The position numbers and the translations under genes were made by a program. The notes under the pieces were generated by a model. That model had not been told where the DNA came from and ran no database searches. It saw nothing but the letters and a program-made list of their open reading frames with translations. From Eimeria necatrix (Eukaryota; Apicomplexa; Conoidasida; Eucoccidiorida; Eimeriidae), in NCBI RefSeq assembly GCF_000499385.1, contig NW_013654591.1, positions 1 through 10,000 of the forward strand: a stretch of 10,000 nt of DNA, read 5' to 3'. Positions 1 to 7,957 of the stretch are shown here, piece by piece (within the stretch, counting starts at the first letter, position 1; the number at the start of each line of letters is the position of its first letter).

Positions 1-13
1 CGCCCGCTGCAGC

Positions 14-61
<48 letters not shown>
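14..61. repeat. CAG trinucleotide tract in the intron upstream of the first visible CCT6 exon
   Basis: About 16 uninterrupted CAG units on the + strand, followed by TTGGTTGCTGCTGCAG, which looks like a 3' splice site ending at 79. The conserved chaperonin sequence starts right after this AG. The tract is open in the downstream gene's frame as poly-Ala, so a coding run cannot be fully excluded. CCT proteins have no such insert at this conserved position, so intronic is preferred. Confidence 0.8.
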
Positions 62-79
62 TGTTGGTTGCTGCTGCAG

Positions 80-1594
80 GTGAAGCGCCGCAACATGGAA
101 CGAGTCCCGCTTTGCTGCGGAGGCAGCGCAGTGAATTCTGTGGAAGACTTGCGAGTGGAGGACTTGGGATTTGCTGCTGAGGTGTACGAACAGTCCCTCG
201 GAGATGACAAATTCACTTTTATCGACGGAGTCCAAAACCCCAGAAGCTGCACCATCCTCATCAAGGGGCCCAACGACCACGCAGTGGCGCGCGTGAGGGT
301 TTAGGGTTTAGGGTTTAGGGTTTAGGGTTTGGGGTTAGGGTTTGGGGTTAGGGTCTGCGCTTGGGGTTTGTGTTTGGGGTTCACTAATTTCTTTGTCTAA
401 TTAGCATCAATTAATTAACTAGTCAATTAATTAATCCTATCAATTAATTAATTCAATTAATTAATTCAGTTAATTAATTTAATTAATTAATTCTATTAAT
501 TAATTAATACAATTAATTAATTAATTCAATTAATTAATTTATTAATCAAATTAGATCAATTATTTCGTTCATTTATGTATTTATATCTTTAGTGCCATTT
601 TTGCCATTTTAGGGTTAAAGATTGAATATGTGAGCAAATAATACCGAAAAACGCAAATTAAGAATTATAAATTACAGATTAAAAATCAGAAATGATTAAT
701 TATTAATTAATGGATTAATTAAATGGTTTATTAGCCAGTTAGTGTACTTATTTCCATTTATAATTCGTTTTTGCATTTTGTAATTAGAAGATGCAATTCG
801 CCATGTATGAAGAGTAAAGAATCCCCAAATAGCCCCCAAAAGCGCAAATTAAGAATTATAAATTACATATTTGGAATCAGAAATGATTAATTATTAATTG
901 ATGAATTAATTAAATGATTTATTGGCCAATTAGTCCATTTATTCCCATTTTTAATGTCGTTTCTAGTTTTTAAGGTAAAAGACGCAATTAAAGACGGCCT
1001 AGGGGCCAAAAGTCACAAAATAACAACAAAAAAAGCAAATTGAAAGCTACAAATTACAGATTTGAAACAATAAATGATTGCTTATTAATTGGTTATTTGA
1101 TTAAATGATTTATTGGCCAATTAGTCCATTTATTTCCACTTCCAGTCTCTTTTTTTTCAACTTTTTAGGTGAAAGATGCAATTAGAGACGGCCTGCGCGC
1201 CATCAAAAACGTCATCGACGACGGCGCTGTAATTCCGGGCGCGGGGGCTTTTGAAGTGGCGGCTTACTGCAGACTTCAGGTGAAAATTTTTCTTTTTTTT
1301 ATTTTTTTTTGTTTTTTTTTTGCTTTTTTTGGCATTTAAATGCTCTTTTAAACCCTTTTTAAGCCCCTTTTATCCTCGAATTCACCTCAGGCTCTTCAGG
1401 GTTTCTTTTGATTTTTTTTCGGCTTTTTAAAACTCCTCCAAACCCTTTTTGAGGCCTCAAATATCTTTTAAACCCTTTTTGGTTTTTTTCCCTTTTTTCC
1501 TTTTTTTAAACTCCTTTGAAACAGTCTTCAGATCTTCTTTTAATTCTTTTTGCACTTTCTGTTTTCTTCTTTTTGGTCCTTGTTTGCTTTTCTC

Positions 1595-1637
<43 letters not shown>

Positions 1638-1773
1638 ACCAACCACTGCTGCTGCTGCCTCCCCTGCGCCTCATCCTCCCCGCTGCTGCTGCTGCTGCAC
1701 TGGCTCCGCCCTTTGCTGCTGCTGCTCCCCGTCCTCCCCCCGCTGCTGCTGCACCCCGCCGCACCGCCGCCGC

Positions 1774-1812
<39 letters not shown>

Positions 1813-2608
1813 GCAGGACTACAAGCGGGAGGTGAGCGGGAAGGCCAAGCTGGGAGTGGCAGCCTTTGCGGACGCGCTGCTGGTCATTCCGAAGACTCTG
1901 GCGGAAAACAGCGGCTTGGATGTTTACCAAGTCCTTTTGACTCTTCTGGACAAACACCAGACTTCGCAGCAGCTAGCTGGCTTGGATTTGGACTCGGGCA
2001 AGCCCAACTCGCCCGCGCTCGAGGGTGCGTGGCTAGCTGGCTAGCTGGCTAGCTAGCTGGCTAGCTGGCTAGCTGCGCAGCTGGCTGGCTAGCTGCGCAG
2101 CTGGCTGGGGAGGTAGCTAGCTGGGCAGCTAGCTGGGCAGCTGGGGAGCGAGCTAGCTGGGGAACTAGCTAGCTAGCTAGCTAGCTAGCTGGCTAGTTCC
2201 TCGCTAGCTCCCCAGCTAGCTACCTAGCTAGATAGCGGGGGAGCTAGCGAGGTAGCTAGCTAGCCGGCAAAGCCGCCAGCTAGCTGGAGCCAGCTAGCTA
2301 GCCAGCCAGTCTACTAGCTAGCTAGCTAGCTACGCAGCGAGTCTGCTACCCAGCCATACTAGCTAGCTAGTCTACTAGCTAGCTAGCTAGTTAGCTAGTT
2401 AGCCAGCTAGTCTACTAGCTAGCTAGTCTACTAGCTAGCTAGCTAGCTAGCTAGCTAGCTAAGGGGTAGCTAGCTGTGTTTGTTTTCAGGCATTTGGGAC
2501 AACTACAAAGTGAAGAGACAAATGCTTTCGCTGGCGCCCACGCTGGCGCAGCAGCTGCTGCTGGTGGACGAGGTGTTGAAGGCGGGCAAATCTATGACGA
2601 AAAACTAA
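80..2608 (+). CDS. CCT6: T-complex protein 1 subunit zeta (CCT6), C-terminal part, four exons
   Basis: Zeta subunit of the cytosolic TRiC/CCT chaperonin, an ATP-driven double ring that folds actin, tubulin and other proteins. The gene is cut by the window start. Exons read 80-292, 1169-1279, 1817-2024 and 2490-2608, with introns of phase 0, 0 and 1, all GT-AG. They give 216 residues, close to the number that follow the same point in animal CCT6. Exon 1 has VKRRNMER and the apical-to-equatorial return with [13 protein letters not shown] and [11 protein letters not shown]. Exon 2 has [14 protein letters not shown] and the conserved equatorial glycine motif PGAGAFEVA. Exon 3 has [15 protein letters not shown] and GLDLDSGKP. 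Exon 4 completes [13 protein letters not shown] and [11 protein letters not shown]. All three joins keep family spacing without gaps, which fixes the splice sites. TAA at 2606-2608 falls in a telomere-like array. The family call is from remembered conservation. Confidence 0.95.
296..380 (+). repeat. Telomere-like TTTAGGG array at the 5' end of CCT6 intron 293-1168
   Basis: The donor GTGAGGG at 293 runs directly into four to five perfect TTTAGGG units. Degenerate GGGGTTAGGGTTT and TTTGGGGTT variants follow, to about 380. TTTAGGG is the telomere repeat of coccidia. Here it is interstitial and intronic, with a conserved gene on both sides, so it is not a chromosome end. Confidence 0.92.
395..560. 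repeat. TTAATTAA-rich simple repeat in CCT6 intron
   Basis: Many overlapping ATTAATTAATT units separated by short CAAT, TCAAT or CTAT spacers, almost pure A/T. The motif is its own reverse complement, so it has no intrinsic strand. The sharp change from the G-rich telomere-like array to this A/T block occurs at about 385. Confidence 0.9.
611..1200 (+). repeat. Imperfect ~190-bp tandem repeats that include copies of the exon 2 junction
   Basis: Each unit has the same order: GCAAATTAAGAATTATAAATTACA (at 653, 844 and, diverged, 1036), then AATGATTAATTATTAATT, then TTATTGGCCAATTAGTCCATTTAT, then a T-rich stretch and an exon-start-like GATGCAATT. The GAT of that last element lies at 620 (weak), 790, 981 and 1175, spacings of about 170, 191 and 194. 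The last copy is the real 3' splice site and exon 2. Unit boundaries are approximate. Confidence 0.85.
975..1007 (+). pseudogene. Decayed duplicate of the start of CCT6 exon 2 (pseudo-exon)
   Basis: After TTTTTAAG the sequence translates as [11 protein letters not shown]. The true exon 2 start at 1169 gives [11 protein letters not shown], so 9 of 11 residues match. Several nucleotide differences are synonymous. The copy has no donor-delimited remainder of the exon and then runs into A-rich sequence. A more decayed copy lies at 785-800. Inclusion would break the gap-free family alignment. Confidence 0.8.
1280..1816 (+). other. CCT6 intron with poly-T and CTG tracts
   Basis: The donor GTGAAAATTTTTC is followed by T-rich sequence to about 1595 that contains three AAACCCTTTTT copies. 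CTG clusters follow (about 1598-1636, 1681-1698, 1741-1752 and 1771-1812). The last one runs almost to the acceptor GCGCAG at 1811-1816. A poly-Ala frame is open into exon 3. Joining CRLQ directly to DYKREV gives exactly the family length, so the tracts are spliced out. Confidence 0.9.
2025..2489. repeat. AGCT/GCTA tetranucleotide repeat filling a CCT6 intron
   Basis: After the donor GTGCGTGG, about 445 bp is built of AGCT, CTGG and CTAG units, with interruptions such as GCGCAGCTGG and AGTCTACT. It ends just before the acceptor TGTTTGTTTTCAG at 2489. The unit is self-complementary, so the intron RNA could fold strongly. One imperfect long palindrome is centred near 2180, with GGAACTAGC at 2161-2169 and GCTAGTTCC at 2192-2200. 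Confidence 0.93.
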
Positions 2609-2781
2609 ACCCTAAACCCTAAACCCTAAACCCTAATTCCTAAAGGGCACGAGCCCCAACCCCAAACCCTACTCCGCCCGCGGCCTCCAAACCCTAAACC
2701 CTCGACGCGGGAAAATGCACGCAAGTGCGGGCCCGGCGGGGCCCGGGGCAGTCGAGGGTTTAGGGTTTAGGGTTTAGGGTT
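2606..2781. repeat. Interstitial telomere-like repeats with an 18-bp inverted repeat, 3' of CCT6
   Basis: Four CCCTAAA units begin at the stop codon (2606-2635), with degenerate copies to 2703. The motif then returns inverted as TTTAGGG from 2755. AAACCCTAAACCCTCGAC at 2689-2706 is the exact reverse complement of 2751-2768. The 44-nt loop between them is G/C-rich and has two GGGCCC-containing blocks. This lies in the presumed 3' UTR or downstream flank. Confidence 0.9.
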
Positions 2782-2940
2782 TTTGTGCCGTGGAGGCCAT
2801 CAGCGTGTGGGGCCAGAAAGGAGAAAGAAGACTTGATTTCGATTGTTTTGTTCTTTTGACAAAACGGCTTTAATTAAATAAACTTTATTCCATTTCAACT
2901 CTCTTGAAACAAATCGTGCAGCGGCGGGTTTTACGCCACA
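2782..2940. other. 3' flank of CCT6, no gene seen
   Basis: Unique-looking sequence of mixed composition between the telomere-like repeats and a CTG tract. It contains a short open stretch starting at 2785 but no supported exon. Its A/T-rich second half carries the poly(A)-signal-like element listed separately. Confidence 0.5.
2877..2889. promoter_or_regulatory. Back-to-back AATAAA / TTTATT element
   Basis: AATAAACTTTATT is a perfect inverted repeat that gives AATAAA on both strands. It lies 269 nt after the CCT6 stop. Apicomplexan 3' ends do not depend strictly on AATAAA, so its role is a guess. Confidence 0.35.
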
Positions 2941-2941
2941 G

Positions 2942-2975
<34 letters not shown>

Positions 2976-2994
2976 ACTTCTGCTGCTGCTGCAG
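2942..2994. repeat. CTG tract
   Basis: Almost pure CTG units with one CTACTT interruption, ending at CTGCAGCG. It is the left edge of the repeat-rich convergent intergenic region. The leucine frame here has no conserved continuation. Confidence 0.85.
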
Positions 2995-3654
2995 CGCTGC
3001 GGCTGCCAGGGGCAACCAGAGACCCCCTGCAGCACAAGGGGCCCCCAGGGGGTACCTAAGGGGCCCCCAAGGGGCCCCCGTGCGGTAGTTCAAGAGTTTG
3101 TCTTATGGGGCCCCCAAGGGGGCCCCCCTGCATTGAGGGCCCCATGGGGGGCCCCTTGATGCGCCTTTGGGGAGCGATTTGGGGGCCCTTTTGGGGGCCC
3201 CCAGGGGCCCCACTTGGTTCTTATGGAGGCCCTAAAAAGAGCTTTATGAGGGGCCCCCGTGCACTGAGGGGCCCCAGGGGGACCTGTGGGGGCCCCTCGG
3301 GAGCGGCTATTAAAAGACCCCTTGGGGGCCCCCTAGGGGCCCCCTAGAGGCCCCTGGGGGGCCTCCCAAGGGCCCTCTGGGGGCCCTCAGGAAGGCCCTC
3401 AAGGGGGCCCCTAGTGGGCCCCCAAAGGAGCCGCGTGGCTGTCATTTGAGTTCTTTTGGAAGTCCCCAGAAGGGCTCCCAGTCAGGGGGCCCCTTTGGCA
3501 GTCTTTGGGGGCCCCCAAGGGGATTCCTGGGGGCCCCAAGCCTCAGAGGGGGCCCCCTTTGGAGCCCCAAAAGGGCCCCAAAATGGGGCCCCCTAACACT
3601 CTCTGAAGCTCCTTAAATGGGGCAACCCTATCGGACTTTACGGGTACTAGGGGG

Positions 3655-3733
3655 CCCCCACAGGGGCCCCCATAGGGCCCCCATAGGGGCCCCCATAGAA
3701 AGCCCCCATAGGGGCCCCCATAGGGGCCCCCGT
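3655..3733. repeat. 12-bp tandem repeat, ATAGGGGCCCCC type
   Basis: Copies of ATAGGGGCCCCC, some shortened by one or two bases, run through this stretch. The clearest exact 12-bp step is from 3708 to 3720. It is a local expansion inside the GGGGCCCC island. Confidence 0.75.
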
Positions 3734-3943
3734 GACAGATCTGACGGGGTCCTATAGTCAATCTTTTAGGGATGCCTTGGGGGCCCTTTGGGGGCGCCTT
3801 GGGGGCCCCTTAGCCGCTCTTGGGGGCCCCCGGAAAGGCCTTTAGATGGAAAAAAAGGACCCTGTAAGGGGCCCTTTGGGGCCCCCCAGGAAAGGGCCTC
3901 GAGGGGACCTCTTCAGGGCGTCTAAAATCCTTCAAGGGGCCCC

Positions 3944-4053
3944 GAGGGGCCCCTTTAGGGCCCCCGAGGGGCCCCTTTAGGGCCCCCAAGGGGCCCCTTT
4001 AGGGCCCCCAAGGGGCCCCTTTAGGGCCCCCAAGGGGCCCCTTTAGGGCCCCC
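3944..4053. repeat. 22-bp tandem array in the GGGGCCCC island
   Basis: Five consecutive 22-bp units start at 3944, 3966, 3988, 4010 and 4032. Each reads (A/G)AGGGGCCCCTTTAGGGCC plus CCC with a base or two of slack. The first two start GAGGGG and the last three AAGGGG. The high identity suggests recent expansion. Confidence 0.9.
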
Positions 4054-4094
4054 AAAGAGCTCCTAACTTGGAGAAGGGGCCCCCCAACTTTTGT

Positions 4095-4194
4095 TTAAAG
4101 TCTGCTGAGGGGCGGAGGGCAGCGGGGGGGCCCCCTGAGTTGTGGGGTTTGTTCGAGAGCTGTAAAGACAGCTGACGCGAACTCGTGAGGCAGC
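4095..4194 (-). other. Predicted terminal exon of the - strand hypothetical gene
   Basis: After a CTG-rich tract ending in GCAG, the frame reads RLPHEFASAVFTALEQTP and then a Pro/Arg-rich tail to TAA at 4095. The first base completes the AGG codon begun at the end of exon 4473-4565. The exact phase match is the main support. Confidence 0.5.
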
Positions 4195-4196
4195 CT

Positions 4197-4248
<52 letters not shown>

Positions 4249-4578
4249 CAGCTGGTGCTGTTGCAGTGGAGCAGCAACTGTAAAGGAAGGAAGCAAATGG
4301 CGGTGCTGCAGCAGCAGCAAAAACAGCGGCTACCGCAGCAACAGCAGCAGCAGCAACAGCAGCAGGAACAAGCCAATCCCAAAGGCAGCAGCAGCGGCAG
4401 TAGAAGCAGCAGAAGCTGCAGCAACAATAACAGCAGCAGCAGCAGCAGCAGCAGCAACAGCAACAGATATACCTGTCTGACAGAAGTGCTAGTGCGGGCT
4501 CTCGTAGATATTGATGAGCAGCAAGAAGGGGCCCCAGCTGCTGCTGCAGCACCTCGAAGCCCCCGCTGCACAAAAACT

Positions 4579-4620
<42 letters not shown>

Positions 4621-4707
4621 AAAGCAACGGCCTAATGCTGAATGGAAAGGTGTGCCTCAAACAGCGTCAGCAGCAGTAGCAGCAAAAGCAACAGTAGCAG
4701 CAACACA

Positions 4708-4739
<32 letters not shown>

Positions 4740-4834
4740 AACAAGTGGCAGCAGCGACTGCCATAGTCACCGCAGCACACGCAACAGTAGCAGCATCAAG
4801 AGTAACAGCAACAAAAGCAGCAGCAGAAAGAGCG

Positions 4835-4872
<38 letters not shown>

Positions 4873-5005
4873 AACAGCAGCAACTGCAGCAGCAAAAGTG
4901 GCGGACTGGAAGGGGGGCAGCAAGAAAGTTGACTGAGTCGATAGCCTGCTGCTGCTGCCTGCGTTGCACAGCAGCAAGGAGTTCTTGAGTGCTGCCTCTC
5001 CGTTT

Positions 5006-5038
<33 letters not shown>

Positions 5039-5376
5039 CTCGGTCTCTACTTGCTGCAGCAAAGCAGTCCACAGCAGGCGCTGCAGCTCCTGCCCTTGCT
5101 TCTGCTGCTGCTGCTGCTGCTGCTGCGGCAGCAGCGGCGAAGGGACTCCCAGCAGCTGCGAGCGCCGGGCAAACTCCCGCAGCAGCTCATAAGGGGCCCC
5201 AACTTTCTGTCCCTGAGCAGCAGCAGCAGCTGCTGCTGCTGCTGCTGCTGCTGCTAAGCCCCCCGGCAGCAGCCGCGCTGTCAAAGCAATGCTGCAGCAA
5301 CGCATGTTTGCAGCAGCAAACTGCAGACTGCACCTTCTGATAATAGCTGCTGCCAGCCTTCTACGGGAGAGAGGAC

Positions 5377-5410
<34 letters not shown>

Positions 5411-5612
5411 GAGCAGCAGCAGCAGAATCTCACCCGTGGGTCCCGCCAACGAAGCAGCACTGCAGCAGCAGGGAAGCAGCAAAGTTGCACAAACTTTGCT
5501 GCAATTGCTGCCACCTCTGCTGCTGCTGCTCCTGCTGCTGTCTCTCTTTGGCTGCTCCTACCTCACTACAGCTCCTTCCCCTATCATCTGTCCCTGCATC
5601 CCCTGCTGCTGC

Positions 5613-5673
<61 letters not shown>

Positions 5674-5779
5674 CGGTGACTGCGGGGTTTGTCGGGGGCC
5701 CACTGCAACAAGGGGCTCCAATTATTTGCTTCGTTGAATACAAAACGCAGCTGACAGCAGAAGGAGTTCATGCTGCTGC

Positions 5780-5812
<33 letters not shown>

Positions 5813-6129
5813 TGCTGCTGCTTGCCAGCAATGGCGCTGCGAAGGGGGCACCCACGGCCTCCACGGCAGCACGGCAGTGCTTGCAGCAGCAGCAGCAGCA
5901 GCAATGAGCCGCTGCAGCAAACGCTTCTGCTGCAGTTGGTAATGCTGCTAGGTATAGAGCCCGCGACAGCAGCAGCAGCAGCTGCAGCTGTGCTGCTGCT
6001 TGTGGCAGCAGCAGCAATAGCGGCTGCGGAGCAGTCGCCAGGGCTTGCAGCAGCAGCACTAGGCGGGAAATTGCAGCCTCTGCTGCTGCTGCCGTTCTTG
6101 CGGCAGCAGCAGCACCAACAACAGCAGAG

Positions 6130-6162
<33 letters not shown>

Positions 6163-7439
6163 GCTGCTCGGTCCGGGTAGGTCCCAACAATGCAGCCGCT
6201 CTGCAGCAAGTGTGCTTCCATAACTGCAACACTGCTGCTGCTGCTGTTGCTGCTGTTGCTGCTGCTGTTGCTGCTGCTGCCGCTGCTGCTGCTAGCTGAG
6301 GCAGCATGGTGCATGCACGTGCCGGTCACACACGCTGCAGCAAAGCTCCGCAGGATCTTCTTTAAGAAAGAGACAGAAGCAGCAGCATCTGCTGCCAGCA
6401 GCAGCAAAGACGGCAGCAGCGCTGCTGCTTCTGCTGCTGCTTCTGCGGGCACTGCCAGGTGTACGTACACAGCAGCGCCAAGGACACGCCCCCATCGGCC
6501 CTGCAGCTGTTGCTGCTGCTGTTGCTGCTGCTGCATTTGCTGCTGCAGCTGCTGCTCCTGCTGCTGTTCTTGCTGCTGCAGCTGTCCCTGCTGCTGCTGC
6601 TGCGAAGCAAACGGAAGGGACATTTGAACCGAAAGGAGACAGGAGCGAAGAGAAGCAGCAGCAAATATGGCGCAAAGCCGCAGCAGCAACGTTGCCTCCC
6701 TGACAGCAGCAGCAGCAGCAGCTTTTGCTGCGGCAGGAGCACTCGAAGCAGCAGCAGCACGTGCAGGAGCAGCAGCAGCTGCTGCTGCAACGGCAGCAGA
6801 CAGAGCCTCCTTCTGAATCCACGCTGCATGCAGGCAGAAGCCAAACCAGTACACCCGACTGCAAATACTGCTGCTGCTGCTGCTGCTGTTTTGTGTCTGC
6901 AACTGTCGCGCTGCAGCAGCAGTTGCTGCTGCAGCAGCAGGTGTTGCTGCAGCAGCAGCTGCTGCCGCAGCAGACAACTCTGCTGCTGCAGCAATCCCCA
7001 CCTGCCGTGCTGCAAGGCCTAGCAAAGGTGTAATGGGGGACAAGCGCATAAGACGGCACGCGCGGGTAGCAGCAGCAGCAGCAGCAGCAGCAGCTGCTGC
7101 TGCTGCTGCTGCAGCTAGAGGTGTAGCAGAGTGCTGTGGTTCCCTTTGCTGCTCCCAGAGGGCGCGCATTTGCTTGTGCTGTGCATTATACGGCAGCAGC
7201 GACATCTGCTGCTGCTGCTGCCGTTCCTGCTGCTGCTGCTGCCGTTCCTGCTGCTGCTGCTGCTGCTGCGTGCTGACGCAATTGAGCGCATGCAGCGGCG
7301 GCAGCAGCAGCCAGTCTGCAACTCCTGCAGCAAGAGCCTCCGCTATTTGCTGCCTCTCTTTGGGGCTTAGCAGCTGAAGGGCCCCAGCAGCAGCAGCACG
7401 AATAGCGAAGGCCCACAGCCCCACAGCGTGGCCCCACAC

Positions 7440-7495
<56 letters not shown>

Positions 7496-7924
7496 GGTTT
7501 GGTGCGCAGCAGTCGACCACTGGCAGCGCCTTAAGAATCCTCAAGAGCAGCAGGGGGGCCCCTGGGGCCTCAGGGGGCCCTTTGGGGCCCCTGAGAAAGG
7601 GTAATGGCAGCCATGCTGCTGCAGCAGCAGCAGCTGCTGCTGCTGTTGCTGCTGCTGGCTTTTGTCTCACTCTCAGCCCCAATTGAGGCAGTGCTGTTAT
7701 TGTGCTGCAGCAGAAGTAGAGAGTTGCTGCTGCCAAAATTGGCCTGCAGGAGGGACAGCAAAGTGTTACATCTTGCTGCTGCTGCTGCTGCTGTTGTAGC
7801 TGCTGCTGTTGTTGCTGTAGCTGCTGCTGCTGTTGTTGCTGCTGCTGCTGCAAGTTCTGGTGGCACGGTGCAGCTGGAGACTCAGAGCAAAACGCCTCCA
7901 CTAGGCTCTCCAGCAGTTGCTGTA

Positions 7925-7957
<33 letters not shown>

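Larger units (their letters stand above)
3037..4090. repeat. GGGGCCCC palindrome-rich island
   Basis: Over about 1.05 kb, GGGGCCCC or GGGGGCCCCC cores recur every 10-30 bp, joined by short spacers such as AAG, TTTA, CATA and TTTGG. Each core is self-complementary, so both strands look alike. Open frames here are Gly/Pro/Arg-rich products of the motif with no recognisable domain. The island lies between two convergent genes. The motif continues at low density inside the - strand gene (for example 7555-7590 and 7989-8025). Confidence 0.9.

Noticed and set aside
975..1007. Pseudo-exon as a genuine extra CCT6 exon
   Set aside because: Including it would duplicate VKDAI and break the exact family spacing. 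It has diverged and lacks the rest of the exon.
611..1200. A CRISPR-like array from the regular ~190-bp repeats
   Set aside because: Units are long, diverged and contain exon copies; there are no short direct repeats with unique spacers, and the genome is eukaryotic.
1449..2052. Leu-, Ala- and Cys-run open frames on both strands over CCT6 intron 1280-1816
   Set aside because: CAG/CTG repeats have no stop in any frame. Removing this stretch gives a gap-free chaperonin, so it is intron.
296..2781. A true chromosome end because of TTTAGGG repeats
   Set aside because: Arrays are short, degenerate, in both orientations, and have unique or coding DNA on both sides.
2785..2871. Short open stretch downstream of the telomere-like repeats as another exon
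   Set aside because: CCT6 is already complete at its conserved C-terminus and I recognise no protein in this stretch.
2941..3347. Gly/Pro-rich, collagen-like open frames with a Leu-run 'signal peptide'
   Set aside because: They are translations of GGGGCCCC and CTG repeats. There is no regular G-X-Y pattern, no conserved sequence, and similar frames appear on both strands.
3543..3761. - strand Gly/Pro-rich open frame
   Set aside because: It covers the 12-bp GGGGCCCC-type array and reflects its palindromic repeat, not a gene.
4255..4932. + strand Gln/Ser/Ala-rich open frames
   Set aside because: Almost nothing but CAG-derived residues. The non-repeat islands make better protein, with splice sites, on the - strand.
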